From the NCBI GenBank assembly GCA_910585265.1, contig CAJUCA010000005.1, positions 54,137 to 99,146 on the forward strand: 45,010 bases of DNA, in the 5' to 3' direction. The notes under the pieces are model-generated. The model saw only the letters and a program-made list of their open reading frames with translations, searched no databases and had not been told where the DNA came from. This document shows positions 22,910 to 30,787 of this stretch, in pieces (position 1 is the first letter of the stretch; the number at the start of each line of letters is the position of its first letter). Made by a program: the position numbers and the translations under genes. This DNA is from an uncultured Oscillospiraceae bacterium (lineage in GTDB: Bacteria; Bacillota; Clostridia; Oscillospirales; Oscillospiraceae).

Positions 22910-23572
22910 TCACTTCTCCTTTTTGACGATCACGCCGCCTGTTTTATAGATGCTGTCCGCCGGGATGCAGCCCCGGACGCAGGACAGCGGGTACACATTG
23001 CTCCGGGGGCCGATCACGGTGCCGGGGTTGAGGACGCTGTTGCAGCCCACCTCCACCAGGTCGCCCAGGATGGCCCCGAACTTTTTCCGGCCCGTCTCAA
23101 TGATTTCTCCCTCATTTTTTACCGTGACGGGGGTTTTGTCCGACTTCACGTTGGAGGTGATGGAGCCAGCCCCCATGTGGCTCCTATAGCCCAGGATGGA
23201 GTCGCCCACGTAGTTGTAATGGGGCACCTGGACCCTGTCGAACAGGATCACGTTTTTCAGCTCCACCGAGTTGCCCACCACGCAGTCCGCCCCCACCAGG
23301 GCGGAGCCCCGGAGGAAGGCGCAGTGGCGCACCTCCGTCCCCGGGCCGATGATGCAGGGCGCGCCCAAACAGGCGGTGGGGGCCACCTTCGCCGTCTCGT
23401 GCACCCACACCTGGGGCGCGCGCTCCTCGTACCCGTCCCCCAGGGCGGGGCCCAGGGCGAGGATCAGCTCCTTGATCCCGTCCAGGGCCTGCCAGGGGTA
23501 TGCGAAGCGGGCCAGATAATCCCCGGCCAGGGTGCGGCTCAGGTCAAACAGCCCGGTTGTGTTCAAATTCAT
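22910..23572 (-). CDS. Stand-alone left-handed beta-helix protein like the GlmU acetyltransferase domain
   Basis: A 220-residue hexapeptide-repeat protein. Repeats start near ETAKVAPTACLGAPCIIGPG and end near GPRSNVYPLSCVRGCIPAD. The active region VPHYNYVGDSILG matches the GlmU acetyltransferase site: H118 aligns with the catalytic His and Y121 with the conserved Tyr. SITSN (N141) aligns with the conserved Asn after the GAGTITCN-type segment. There is no N-terminal uridylyltransferase domain, and residues 1-55 are a short helical lead. Together with the adjacent glmM it could acetylate glucosamine-1-phosphate, leaving UTP transfer to another enzyme. Such proteins are often annotated as UDP-GlcNAc pyrophosphorylase-related. 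Start ATG 23572 with GGAGG about 8 bases before. Confidence 0.75.
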   Translation of the reverse strand: MNLNTTGLFDLSRTLAGDYLARFAYPWQALDGIKELILALGPALGDGYEERAPQVWVHETAKVAPTACLGAPCIIGPGTEVRHCAFLRGSALVGADCVVGNSVELKNVILFDRVQVPHYNYVGDSILGYRSHMGAGSITSNVKSDKTPVTVKNEGEIIETGRKKFGAILGDLVEVGCNSVLNPGTVIGPRSNVYPLSCVRGCIPADSIYKTGGVIVKKEK

Positions 23573-23585
23573 GGGTAGGGCCTCC

Positions 23586-23789
23586 TTATTTTTCCTCGTT
23601 CTCAGCTTTTCGGTCTTTGAAATACCGGATCAGGTTCCAAACAGCGATGGCGGCGCAGACGATGGGGAAAACAACCCGAAGCCAGTTCGCCCGTTCCACC
23701 GGCCAGTCGGGAAGCCAGGTCAGGGCGCACAGCGCAAACAGGATGGCGCGTGTCCAATCGGCCGTGCTTTTCTTCATTTTCTTCGTCAT
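23586..23789 (-). CDS. Small membrane protein, two helices
   Basis: A 67-residue protein starting MTKKMKKS. It has two hydrophobic stretches (about 12-26 and 37-53) and a charged tail ending ENEEK. The start at 23789 is chosen because GAGGTG lies just before it; an in-frame GTG two codons upstream is possible. It ends 13 bases before the acetyltransferase-like start, so it may head the glmM operon. Family not recognised. Confidence 0.6.
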   Translation of the reverse strand: MTKKMKKSTADWTRAILFALCALTWLPDWPVERANWLRVVFPIVCAAIAVWNLIRYFKDRKAENEEK

Positions 23790-23901
23790 CTCGATCACCT
23801 CATTTTTTGCCCGCGGCCTGCTTTGCCTGTCCCTCGTCAAATGCCCGCGGCACGGTAATCAGTATAACACCCTTCCGGCGGGTTTTCAACCGCCCCTCCT
23901 C

Positions 23902-23929
23902 AAAACCGCAGCGGGGGAGGGCCCTGCGG
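23902..23929 (-). terminator. Likely terminator after rnfB
   Basis: On the minus strand CCGCAG (23929-23924) pairs with CTGCGG (23911-23906) around a G/C-rich loop, followed by TTTT. It is shorter than the other terminators in the window. Confidence 0.5.
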
Positions 23930-23957
23930 CCGCTCCCCCGTTGGCGTTGTCTCTCTG

Positions 23958-24785
23958 TCAGCCGTTCACGACCTCGGCCTTGGTGATGTTCAGGGCCACC
24001 AGACACCCGGCCTTGCACACCTCGATGCACTTGCCGCAGCCGTCGCACTTGGCGTAGTCGATGCTCGCCAGGTTGTCGGTGACGGTGATGGCCCCGGTGT
24101 GGCAGTTCTTCTCGCACAGGCGGCAGCCGATGCAGCCCGCGGAGCAGCTCTTGCGGGTGCCCGCGCCCTTCTGGCGGCTGTTGCAGTCCACCACCATGTG
24201 GGCGTCGGCGGGGCGGATGGCGATCACCCCGTTGGGGCAGGTCTTGGCGCACAGGCCGCAGCCGATGCAGGCGGAGGCGTCCACCCGGGCCAGCCCGCCA
24301 TTGATGTGGATGGCGGACACGGGGCACACCTGGGCGCAGTCCCCCAGGCCGATGCAGCCATAGACGCACTTGCCCGTGCCGCCGAACAGCAGCTTGGCGG
24401 CGGCGCAGCTCTCCAGGCCCTTGTAGTCCATCTTTACCGAGGTGGCCTCGCAGGTGCCGGAGCAGCGCACCTCAGCCACCTGCTTGGCCACTTCCCCGGC
24501 CTCCCGGCCCAGCACCTTGCCGATGCTGGCGGAGGCGGCGGCCCCGCCGGGGACGCACAGGGACACGGACAGGTCCGGGTCCTCCACCAGGGCGGCGGCG
24601 TACCCGTCACACCCGGCGAAGCCGCAGGCTCCGCAGTTGGCCCCGGGCAGGCACTCCCGCACCAGGGGGATGCGCTCGTCCACCTCCACAGCCATGAACT
24701 TGGAGGCGATGGTCAGCATCACGGCGCACAGCAGACCGATGACGGCCACCACAGCCACGGCGATCACGATAGTCATAGGTTCCAT
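23958..24785 (-). CDS. rnfB: Rnf complex subunit B (electron transport ferredoxin subunit)
   Basis: A 275-residue subunit of the ion-pumping ferredoxin:NAD+ oxidoreductase. An N-terminal membrane helix (about 3-25) is followed by the four-Cys [4Fe-4S] domain CLPGANCGACGFAGCDGYA. Several ferredoxin-type CxxCxxCxxxC clusters follow (GCIGLGDCAQVCP, CIGCGLCAKTCP, CIGCRLCEKNCH, CDGCGKCIEVCKAGC). It takes electrons from reduced ferredoxin. It is the last gene of the rnfCDGEAB order found in Clostridia, 15 bases after rnfA, with GGAGGG before ATG 24785. Confidence 0.95.
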   Translation of the reverse strand: MEPMTIVIAVAVVAVIGLLCAVMLTIASKFMAVEVDERIPLVRECLPGANCGACGFAGCDGYAAALVEDPDLSVSLCVPGGAAASASIGKVLGREAGEVAKQVAEVRCSGTCEATSVKMDYKGLESCAAAKLLFGGTGKCVYGCIGLGDCAQVCPVSAIHINGGLARVDASACIGCGLCAKTCPNGVIAIRPADAHMVVDCNSRQKGAGTRKSCSAGCIGCRLCEKNCHTGAITVTDNLASIDYAKCDGCGKCIEVCKAGCLVALNITKAEVVNG

Positions 24786-24800
24786 ATTACGCGTCCCTCC

Positions 24801-25424
24801 TTAACCCAGCAGGTTTTCCACGATGCCCGCGAAGCCCATGAAGGACACGGACACAATGGCGGCGGAGATCAGGGTGATGGGCATCCCCTTGAAGCACTCG
24901 GGGCACTTGCACTTGTCCACCCGGCTGCGGACGCCGGAGAACAGCACCATAGCCAGCAGGAAGCCCAGGCCGGAGCCCAGGGCGTTGAACAACGCCTGAA
25001 CGAAGGAGCCGCCGAAGGCGGTGACGCCCATGTAGTTGTCCACGTTGCTGATGCACACGCCCAGCACCGCGCAGTTGGTGGTGATCAGGGGCAGGTACAC
25101 GCCCAGGGAGGCGTGGAGGGCGGGGATGTATTTCTTGAGGATGATCTCCACCAGCTGCACCAGGGCGGCGATGACCAGGATGAACACGATGGTCTGGAGG
25201 TAGCCCAGGTTGTTCTTGTCCAGGACGAAGTGCTGGATGGGATAGGTGACGGCGGTGGCCAGCAGCATGACGAAGATCACCGCCACGCTCATGCCCGCGG
25301 CCTGGTCCAGCTTCTTGGACACCCCCAGGAAGGGGCAGATGCCCAGGAACTGGGCCAGCACGTAGTTGTTCACCAGAACGGCCGCCATGACGATGGCGAT
25401 AAGCTCTTTCGTGACTTCAATCAT
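24801..25424 (-). CDS. rnfA: Rnf complex subunit A
   Basis: A 207-residue integral membrane subunit with six hydrophobic helices and the mirror-topology fold shared with RnfE/NqrD. Characteristic stretches are NNYVLAQFLGICPFLGVSKK near the start, with the cysteine that helps coordinate a [2Fe-2S] centre between RnfA and RnfE, and ITTNCAVLGVC in the middle. It forms part of the transmembrane electron and ion path. ATG 25424 overlaps the rnfE stop by 4 bases. Confidence 0.94.
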   Translation of the reverse strand: MIEVTKELIAIVMAAVLVNNYVLAQFLGICPFLGVSKKLDQAAGMSVAVIFVMLLATAVTYPIQHFVLDKNNLGYLQTIVFILVIAALVQLVEIILKKYIPALHASLGVYLPLITTNCAVLGVCISNVDNYMGVTAFGGSFVQALFNALGSGLGFLLAMVLFSGVRSRVDKCKCPECFKGMPITLISAAIVSVSFMGFAGIVENLLG

Positions 25425-26119
25425 TTCGCGGCAGCCCCCTTCTTCTCAGCGCAGTTCTGCCCATTGCACGCGGCGGCACTGGGGCAGCCCTCGCAGCTGA
25501 AGTCCTTTTTCTTGATGGCCTTGCCGTTGCTGGCCTTGTTGATGATGGCGATGAGGATGCCGAAAATCGCGAAGCCGCCGGGGGCCATGGTCATGATGGA
25601 GATGTTGTTGTCGATGAGCACGGGCAGCTCGATGCCGAACCAGGTGCCCGCGCCGAAGATCTCCCGGATGCTCGCCATGGCCAGCATGGCCAGGGTGTAG
25701 CCCACGCCCATGCCGATGGCGTCCAGGGCGGAGTCAAAGGCGTTGTTCTTGTTGGCGAACATCTCCGCCCGGCCCAGGATGATGCAGTTCACCACGATGA
25801 GGGGCAGGTAGAGGCCCAGGGCCACGTCCAGCGCGGGCAGGAACGCCTTGACGATCATCTGCACCAGGGTGACGAAGGAGGCGATGACCACGATGTAGCA
25901 GGGTATGCGCACCTTGTCGGAGATCACCTTGCGCAGCAGGGAGATCATAATGTTGGAGCACAGCAGCACGAAGGTGACCGCCGCGCCCATGCCGATGGCG
26001 TTGGACGCCTGGGTGGTGACCGCCAGGAAGGGGCAGGTGCCCAGAATCAGCACCAGGATGGGGTTTTCCTTGATGATGCCGTTGGTGAGGATGCTCAGCT
26101 TATTGTTTTTCATATCCAT
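25421..26119 (-). CDS. rnfE: Rnf complex subunit E
   Basis: A 232-residue integral membrane subunit homologous to RnfA. Signature segments are NPILVLILGTCPFLAVTTQASNA and LIVVNCIILGRAEMFA, with six membrane helices. The C-terminal tail is cysteine-bearing (CEGCPSAAACNGQNCAEKKG) and longer than in many homologues. That tail could bind metal but may be only a species feature. The start ATG 26119 has AGGGAGGC before it. It is coupled to rnfA by a 4-base overlap. Confidence 0.94.
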   Translation of the reverse strand: MDMKNNKLSILTNGIIKENPILVLILGTCPFLAVTTQASNAIGMGAAVTFVLLCSNIMISLLRKVISDKVRIPCYIVVIASFVTLVQMIVKAFLPALDVALGLYLPLIVVNCIILGRAEMFANKNNAFDSALDAIGMGVGYTLAMLAMASIREIFGAGTWFGIELPVLIDNNISIMTMAPGGFAIFGILIAIINKASNGKAIKKKDFSCEGCPSAAACNGQNCAEKKGAAAK

Positions 26120-26132
26120 GTGCCTCCCTTCC

Positions 26133-26675
26133 TCAGCCGTTCACCAGGTCGAACGCGGTGTAAGCGTCCGCGATGGCGGCCCGGAAATAGTTGGAGGAGA
26201 AGGTGGCCCCCGTGATGTTGTCCACGCCGTCCAGCCCCCGGTCCTTGCCGGAGAACTGGCCCTGGAAGGCGTCGCTGGTGATCTTGGAGCCAAGGCCCGC
26301 CGTCTCCTTGTGCGCCAGCACCTTGGTGCCGGTGATCTTGCCGTCCATGTCGATGCCCACGGCCATCTTCAGGGTGTTCTTGCCGCCGTAGCCCTGGGTG
26401 GTGATGGAGAAGGTGTAGCCCGCGCCGTTGCTGGCCTGGAACACGCCGGTAACGGAGGCGGGCACCCCGGCGATCTCCACCTGCTCGAAGCTGTCCGCCC
26501 CGGGCAGGACCTCCATCCGGGCCTCCTCCTGGGCCTTAGCCTCGGCGGCGGCGATGATGGGGGCGGTGACGCCGTTGGTAACGGCCAGCAGGCCGCTCAT
26601 GACGGCGCAGATCAGCACCAGCACCAGAATGGGCGCGCCGAAGTCCGCCATCACGTTGGATTTTGCTTTCGTCAT
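26133..26675 (-). CDS. rnfG: Rnf complex subunit G (FMN-carrying)
   Basis: A 180-residue subunit with one N-terminal membrane helix and an outer FMN-binding domain. The covalent FMN site is visible as DNITGATFSS (Thr in the SGAT/TGAT-type motif). Start ATG 26675 is taken because it overlaps the rnfD stop as ATGA; the longer frame upstream would overlap rnfD by about 40 bases and lacks a separate ribosome site. It passes electrons between RnfD and the rest of the complex. Confidence 0.92.
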   Translation of the reverse strand: MTKAKSNVMADFGAPILVLVLICAVMSGLLAVTNGVTAPIIAAAEAKAQEEARMEVLPGADSFEQVEIAGVPASVTGVFQASNGAGYTFSITTQGYGGKNTLKMAVGIDMDGKITGTKVLAHKETAGLGSKITSDAFQGQFSGKDRGLDGVDNITGATFSSNYFRAAIADAYTAFDLVNG

Positions 26676-27610
26676 GCCTGCACACCTCCAAACGGCTTGG
26701 TTTTCGTCCACTCACAGATGTAGGGGTTCAAGATGTTCATCAGCAGGATGGAGAAGGACACGCCCTCCGGGAAATTGCCCCACACCCGGATCAGCACGGT
26801 GATGAGGCCGCAGCCCAGGCCGAAGATGAGCCTGCCCTTGGGGGTGGGGGGGGAGGTGGTGTAGTCGGTGGCCATGAAGATGGCACCCAGGAACAGGCCG
26901 CCCGCCATCACCTGGTAGAGGGGCTGCCGGCCCAGCAGGGCGGTGCACACCAGCACGGTGCCGATAAAGGCCACGGGGGTGTGCCAGGTGATCACCTGGC
27001 GGTAGAGCAGGTAGGCGAAGCCCAGCAGCAGGGCCAGGCAGGACGTCTCGCCCAGGGAGCCGCCCCGGGCACCCAGGAACATCTGGAGCAGGGTGGGCAG
27101 CTCGCCCTCCGCCCCGCTCAGGATGGCCAGGGGGGTGGCGGCGGTGGCGGCGTCCACCGGGGCGTTGGAGAAGGCGGCGGGGGCCCAGGTGGTCATGGCC
27201 CCGGAGAAGGCCACCAGCATGATCACACGGGCGGTAATGGCGGGGTTGGCGAAGTTCTGCCCGATGCCGCCGAACAGCTGCTTCACCACCACGATAGCCA
27301 CGAAGGAGCCGAACACCGCCTGCCACAGGGGGATGTTCACCGGCAGGTTCAGGGCCAGGATCAGGCCGGTGACGGCGGCGGAGCAGTCCAGAATGGTGAC
27401 GGGGCGGCCGGTGATCTTCTCAAAGGCCCACTCGCACAGCACGGCCACCGCCACGCACACCACCTCCACCAGCAGGGCCTGGATGCCGAAGAACACGATG
27501 GACGCGATAACGGCGGGGAACAGGGCGATGAGCACGTCCCGCATGATGGTCTGGGTGGTCTGCCCGGCGTAGATGTGGGGGTTGACGGAGACGACCATGT
27601 TCTTGTTCAT
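26672..27610 (-). CDS. rnfD: Rnf complex subunit D (FMN-carrying membrane subunit)
   Basis: A 312-residue integral membrane protein of the NQR2/RnfD family, starting VSVNPHIYAGQTTQTIMRDVLIALFPA. Helices span most of the length. The flavinylation-like threonine lies in GEGGTA-equivalent context around ARGGSLGETSCLALLLG. ATG 27610 directly follows the rnfC stop with no gap. Its end overlaps rnfG by 4 bases. Confidence 0.93.
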   Translation of the reverse strand: MNKNMVVSVNPHIYAGQTTQTIMRDVLIALFPAVIASIVFFGIQALLVEVVCVAVAVLCEWAFEKITGRPVTILDCSAAVTGLILALNLPVNIPLWQAVFGSFVAIVVVKQLFGGIGQNFANPAITARVIMLVAFSGAMTTWAPAAFSNAPVDAATAATPLAILSGAEGELPTLLQMFLGARGGSLGETSCLALLLGFAYLLYRQVITWHTPVAFIGTVLVCTALLGRQPLYQVMAGGLFLGAIFMATDYTTSPPTPKGRLIFGLGCGLITVLIRVWGNFPEGVSFSILLMNILNPYICEWTKTKPFGGVQA

Positions 27611-28963
27611 TTAGACCGCCTCCTTTTCCTTGGCCTTGGCGGCTTTCTTCTCCGCCTCCGCCTTCTGCTCGGCATTGTACTTGTTCAGCATGGCCTTGGC
27701 CAGCTTGTTCACCTGCACCAGCGGGCGGCGGGCGGGGCAGCTGAAGGAGCAGCAGCCGCACTCCATGCACAGGTTCACCTTGAGGGCCTTCAGCGTCTCC
27801 GGCTCCTGGTTGCTATACGCGCTCTCGATGGAGGCGGGCATCAGGTTAAAGGGGCAGTGGGCCACGCAGCGTCCGCAGCGGATGCAGGCGGAGGGCACCG
27901 GGTCCTCGGCGTCCTTCTCGTCGAAGGCGATGATGGCGTTGGTGTTCTTCATGATGGGCGCGTCCAGGCTGGGGACGGAAATGCCCATCATGGGGCCGCC
28001 GTACAGCACCTTTTTCGGCTCGCACTTCAGCCCCGCGAAGTCCAGCAGGTTCTGGATGGGGGTGCCCACCGGGGCGATGATGTTCTGGGGGTTGGCGATG
28101 GCGGAGCCGTCCACCGTGACCACCTTCTCCACCAGGGGCATTCCGGTGCGGATGTACTTGGCGATCACCGCCAGGGTGGTGCAGTTGATCACAATCGCGC
28201 CCACGTCGATGGGCAGCTTGCCCTCGGGCACCACCTCGCCGGTGGTGTTGTAGATGAGCACCTTCTCGCCGCCCTGGGGGTACATCGCGGGCAGGGAGGC
28301 CACCTCGAAGCCGGGCACGCCCCTGCCCGCCTCCTCCATGATCTTCACGCACTGGGGCTTGTTGTCCTCAATGCCAATCACGATCCGGTCGGCGGTGTAG
28401 TACTTCTGGAGCAGCTGGGCCCCGTAGATCACGTCGTTGGCGTTGTCGATCATGGTGCGGGTGTCCGAGGTGATGTACGGCTCGCACTCCGCGCCGTTGA
28501 TGATGATGGCGTGCACCCGGTCCGGGTCCACGTTCAGCTTGACGGACGTGGGGAAGCCCGCACCGCCCAGGCCCACGCAGCCGCACTGGCGCACCGCCTC
28601 CACAAAGCTGTCCTTGTCGGTGACCACGGGGGGCTTCACGCCCTCCCACACCGCCTGCTCGCCGTCGCTCTCAATGACGATCACGGTGTCGAACCGGCCG
28701 TTGGAGCCGACGATCTCGTCCAGCCGCTTCACCTTGCCGGACACGCCGGAATAGATGGGCGCGGACATAAAGCCCCCCGCCTCCGCGATGAGCTGTCCCA
28801 CCTTCACCGTGTCGTTCACCTTGACCACCGGCTTGGCCGGGGCCCCGATGTTCATGGACATGGGGACGGTGATCACCGCGGGCACCGGCATACGCGCCGG
28901 CGCGCAGTCCACAGTGTTCTTCCTGTGGGGCGCATGGATTCCATGCAGTTTGCCCTTAAACAC
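27611..28963 (-). CDS. rnfC: Rnf complex subunit C (NADH-binding, Fe-S)
   Basis: A 450-residue peripheral subunit that reduces NAD+. The N-terminal part holds the biotinyl-like/SLBB region (KVNDTVKVGQLIAEAGG). The NADH/FMN-binding core has GGAGFPTSVKL and IINGAECEPYI. Two ferredoxin clusters lie at the C-terminus (CIRCGRCVAHCP and CMECGCCSFSCP), followed by a Lys/Ala/Glu-rich helical tail. It is the first gene of the operon. The start is GTG 28963, preceded by GAGGAGG 7 bases away; no ATG fits. The promoter lies about 130 bases upstream. Confidence 0.95.
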   Translation of the reverse strand: MFKGKLHGIHAPHRKNTVDCAPARMPVPAVITVPMSMNIGAPAKPVVKVNDTVKVGQLIAEAGGFMSAPIYSGVSGKVKRLDEIVGSNGRFDTVIVIESDGEQAVWEGVKPPVVTDKDSFVEAVRQCGCVGLGGAGFPTSVKLNVDPDRVHAIIINGAECEPYITSDTRTMIDNANDVIYGAQLLQKYYTADRIVIGIEDNKPQCVKIMEEAGRGVPGFEVASLPAMYPQGGEKVLIYNTTGEVVPEGKLPIDVGAIVINCTTLAVIAKYIRTGMPLVEKVVTVDGSAIANPQNIIAPVGTPIQNLLDFAGLKCEPKKVLYGGPMMGISVPSLDAPIMKNTNAIIAFDEKDAEDPVPSACIRCGRCVAHCPFNLMPASIESAYSNQEPETLKALKVNLCMECGCCSFSCPARRPLVQVNKLAKAMLNKYNAEQKAEAEKKAAKAKEKEAV

Positions 28964-29030
28964 AGAACTTCCTCCTCAATCGTAGTTTCTCCTTGCGCTC
29001 ACGGCCCGCCCGAAGCCCGGGCAGACAGCG

Positions 29031-29078
29031 GGCGTCCCCGCCGGCGGCGAATCGAACCAGCCAAACAGCGGGGACGCC
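29031..29078 (-). promoter_or_regulatory. Large hairpin in the rnf operon 5' leader
   Basis: 11-base perfect arms, GGCGTCCCCGC and GCGGGGACGCC (29031-29041 and 29068-29078), enclose 26 bases. It lies between the promoter and rnfC. No T-tract follows, so it is not a terminator. It may set mRNA stability. Confidence 0.45.
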
Positions 29079-29094
29079 TGCTCACGTATTGAGT

Positions 29095-29122
29095 ATTATA
29101 TCACGTTCCAACTCAAACGCAA
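29095..29122 (-). promoter_or_regulatory. Promoter of the rnf operon
   Basis: TTGCGT (29122-29117), a 16-base spacer and perfect TATAAT (29100-29095). Start near 29088. Confidence 0.6.
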
Positions 29123-29227
29123 GGGAAAATCTATGCTTTTTTGGCGATTTCAAAAGGGGGATTATACTTCCTGGTTATATATGGCAGACACCTCCCGCCG
29201 CCGCGCGGACCGCGTTCCAAAAAGTCC

Positions 29228-29256
29228 TTGCATTTTCCAGCGGGATCAGATAGAAT
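29228..29256 (+). promoter_or_regulatory. Promoter of the candidate structured RNA
   Basis: TTGCAT (29228-29233), a 17-base spacer and TAGAAT (29251-29256). It drives rightwards towards the hairpin-rich stretch and SLH paralogue 2. Confidence 0.55.
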
Positions 29257-29262
29257 GAAGTC

Positions 29263-29476
29263 GGAAGCATAAAAGGCGGCAGGCCATGGGGTGCTGGAAC
29301 ACCCCACGGCCTACGCGAGTGGCTGCACCACTCAACACAGCGATTTACAATCGTACCACGGGCCTATTATAGCCGTTTTCCGCCGGAATAGCAAGGCGGG
29401 AAAACGGCGGTGGGCTTTGTGTTCGCGTTGATTTTTTCAAGGCGGTGTTGGGTATTTGTACTCGACACCGCTTTTT
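29263..29476 (+). ncRNA. Candidate structured RNA or long regulated leader of SLH paralogue 2
   Basis: About 214 bases between a promoter and an intrinsic terminator with no ORF. Stems seen in order: AGGCCATGGGGTG with CACCCCACGGCCT (29281-29312), GAGTGG/CCACTC (around 29317-29333), CGATT/AATCG (29341-29353), GCCGTTTTCCGCC with GGCGGGAAAACGGC (29372-29408, one bulge). The terminator GGCGGTGT/ACACCGC with CTTTTT lies at 29441-29476. It could be an independent small RNA or a leader with attenuation in front of the gene at 29536. It matches no riboswitch or housekeeping RNA that I can recognise by eye. Confidence 0.45.
29441..29476 (+). terminator. Intrinsic terminator 60 bases before SLH paralogue 2
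   Basis: GGCGGTGT (29441-29448) pairs with ACACCGC (29465-29471) around a 16-base loop, followed by TTTTT (29472-29476). It ends the candidate RNA, or conditionally blocks the downstream gene. Confidence 0.65.
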
Positions 29477-29535
29477 ATGTTTCCGGCGACCCGCCCCGGG
29501 CAGTCTGTTGGAAACCATAATAAAGGAGAAAAGAC

Positions 29536-30690
29536 ATGAAAAAACGGCTTTTGGCAGTATTCCTGGCACTGGCCCTGTGCGTGGGGCTGACCGTTCCGGC
29601 GTTCGCGGCGGGCACCAAGAAGGTGGTGGAGGATCAAGCCCACGGTGTTAAAATCACCATGAACGGGTTCCTGCGGGTGGAGACCCGCCGCTATAACTGT
29701 GGTGTTTGGTATAATGAGTTCGAGGAAAGGCTGAGCGGGACAACCCCCGAGTTCACGATCTATGTGGTGGCGGACAACTCCACCGTCACCGTGGAGGCCC
29801 TGCCGGGCCGGAAGTACGCCGACCCCAGCTTCGTGGAGGCCACGAAGGATTTGAAGGATCGCCCCGGCATCACCAGCGAGGATCCGGGATACGCGGTATA
29901 TAAGGCATTTAGTGAAAACAAAAGCCAGTACGCCTACGAGCTTAGGTACGCCTTTGATTGGGACCCCGAAGGCCCGTGGTTCCAAGACGCTGTTATGCCC
30001 CCCTGGCCCCTGGAGAAGGCGGTTACTTACACCGTCTCCCCGTCGAGTGATGACTACTTCAGCCTTTCGGCCAGCTATGATGTCTTTTGGCTGTGCGAGA
30101 GCGACTATAACAAGCTGGTGCCCGCCACGGTCCAGGCCAGCAGCTGGGCCAGGGCAGCGGTGGCCCAGGCCTATAACGCGGGGATTATGCATTTCAGCCC
30201 CTATATTTTGGACTGCACCCAGGGCATGACCCGGGCGGATTTTGCCGCCGTGACGGTGTGGCTTTACGCCGCCGCCATGGGCAAAAGCTCTTGGGAGCTG
30301 GACGTGGAGAAGGATCACCCCTTCACCGACGCGACCTGGGAGGACACGATGCTCGATGAGGAAATCGGCATGGCCTACAACCTGGGCTTCATCAAGGGCT
30401 CCAACTCCGCGGGCACCCTCTTTAGCCCCAAGGCCACCCTCACCCGCCAGGAGGCGGCGGCGATGCTGGGCCGGGTGTATACCAAGCTGGGCGGCACCAT
30501 CCCCGCCGTGTCCAACACCACCTTTGCCGATGATGGCAGCGTGGCGGGCTGGGCCAAGTCCGAGGTGGCGTTCATGTCGGGCAAGGACATCGTGGAGGGC
30601 GTGGGCGATAACAAGTTTGCCCCCACCAAGACCCTCTCCATCCAGGAGGCCGTGATCATGGCCAACCGGATGCTGGAAACCCTGAAATAA
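29536..30690 (+). CDS. Secreted SLH-domain surface protein, paralogue 2
   Basis: A 384-residue protein with a signal peptide (MKKRLLAVFLALALCVGLTV, cleavage near FAAG). Its N-terminal domain is like that of the 14622 gene (shared IYVVADNSTVTVEALPGRKYADPSF) and three SLH repeats reach the C-terminus. The last 159 bases are identical to the other copy. The central part (about 100-190) differs: here it carries ELRYAFDWDPEG and VSPSSDDYF. SLH repeats anchor to wall polymer; the role of the N-terminal domain is unknown. The start ATG 29536 has AAAGGAG 7 bases before. It is preceded by the structured leader/terminator at 29263-29476, unlike the other copy. Confidence 0.85.
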   Translation: MKKRLLAVFLALALCVGLTVPAFAAGTKKVVEDQAHGVKITMNGFLRVETRRYNCGVWYNEFEERLSGTTPEFTIYVVADNSTVTVEALPGRKYADPSFVEATKDLKDRPGITSEDPGYAVYKAFSENKSQYAYELRYAFDWDPEGPWFQDAVMPPWPLEKAVTYTVSPSSDDYFSLSASYDVFWLCESDYNKLVPATVQASSWARAAVAQAYNAGIMHFSPYILDCTQGMTRADFAAVTVWLYAAAMGKSSWELDVEKDHPFTDATWEDTMLDEEIGMAYNLGFIKGSNSAGTLFSPKATLTRQEAAAMLGRVYTKLGGTIPAVSNTTFADDGSVAGWAKSEVAFMSGKDIVEGVGDNKFAPTKTLSIQEAVIMANRMLETLK

Positions 30691-30697
30691 GCCGAAA

Positions 30698-30738
30698 CGC
30701 GGCGGGAGGATCTCCTCCCGCCGCGCCTCTTTTCTTTT
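30698..30738 (+). terminator. Terminator after SLH paralogue 2
   Basis: CGCGGCGGGAGG pairs with CCTCCCGCCGCG around a 4-base loop, followed by CCTCTTTTCTTTT. Confidence 0.8.
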
Positions 30739-30752
30739 GCCGCCGGACGTGG

Positions 30753-30758
30753 TATACT
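30753..30758 (+). promoter_or_regulatory. Extended -10 for the YhhN-like gene
   Basis: TG-G-TATACT with no good -35 at the usual distance. It places the start of transcription near 30765, after every TTG candidate and before the CTG start at 30788. Confidence 0.45.
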
Positions 30759-30787
30759 TGCCCCAAACGCCGGAAGGGGGAGCCGTC

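Noticed and set aside
26663..29092. Long plus-strand open frame (about 809 codons) opposite rnfC, rnfD and rnfG
   Set aside because: Same shadow pattern; the rnf genes on the other strand have clear family motifs and coupled starts.
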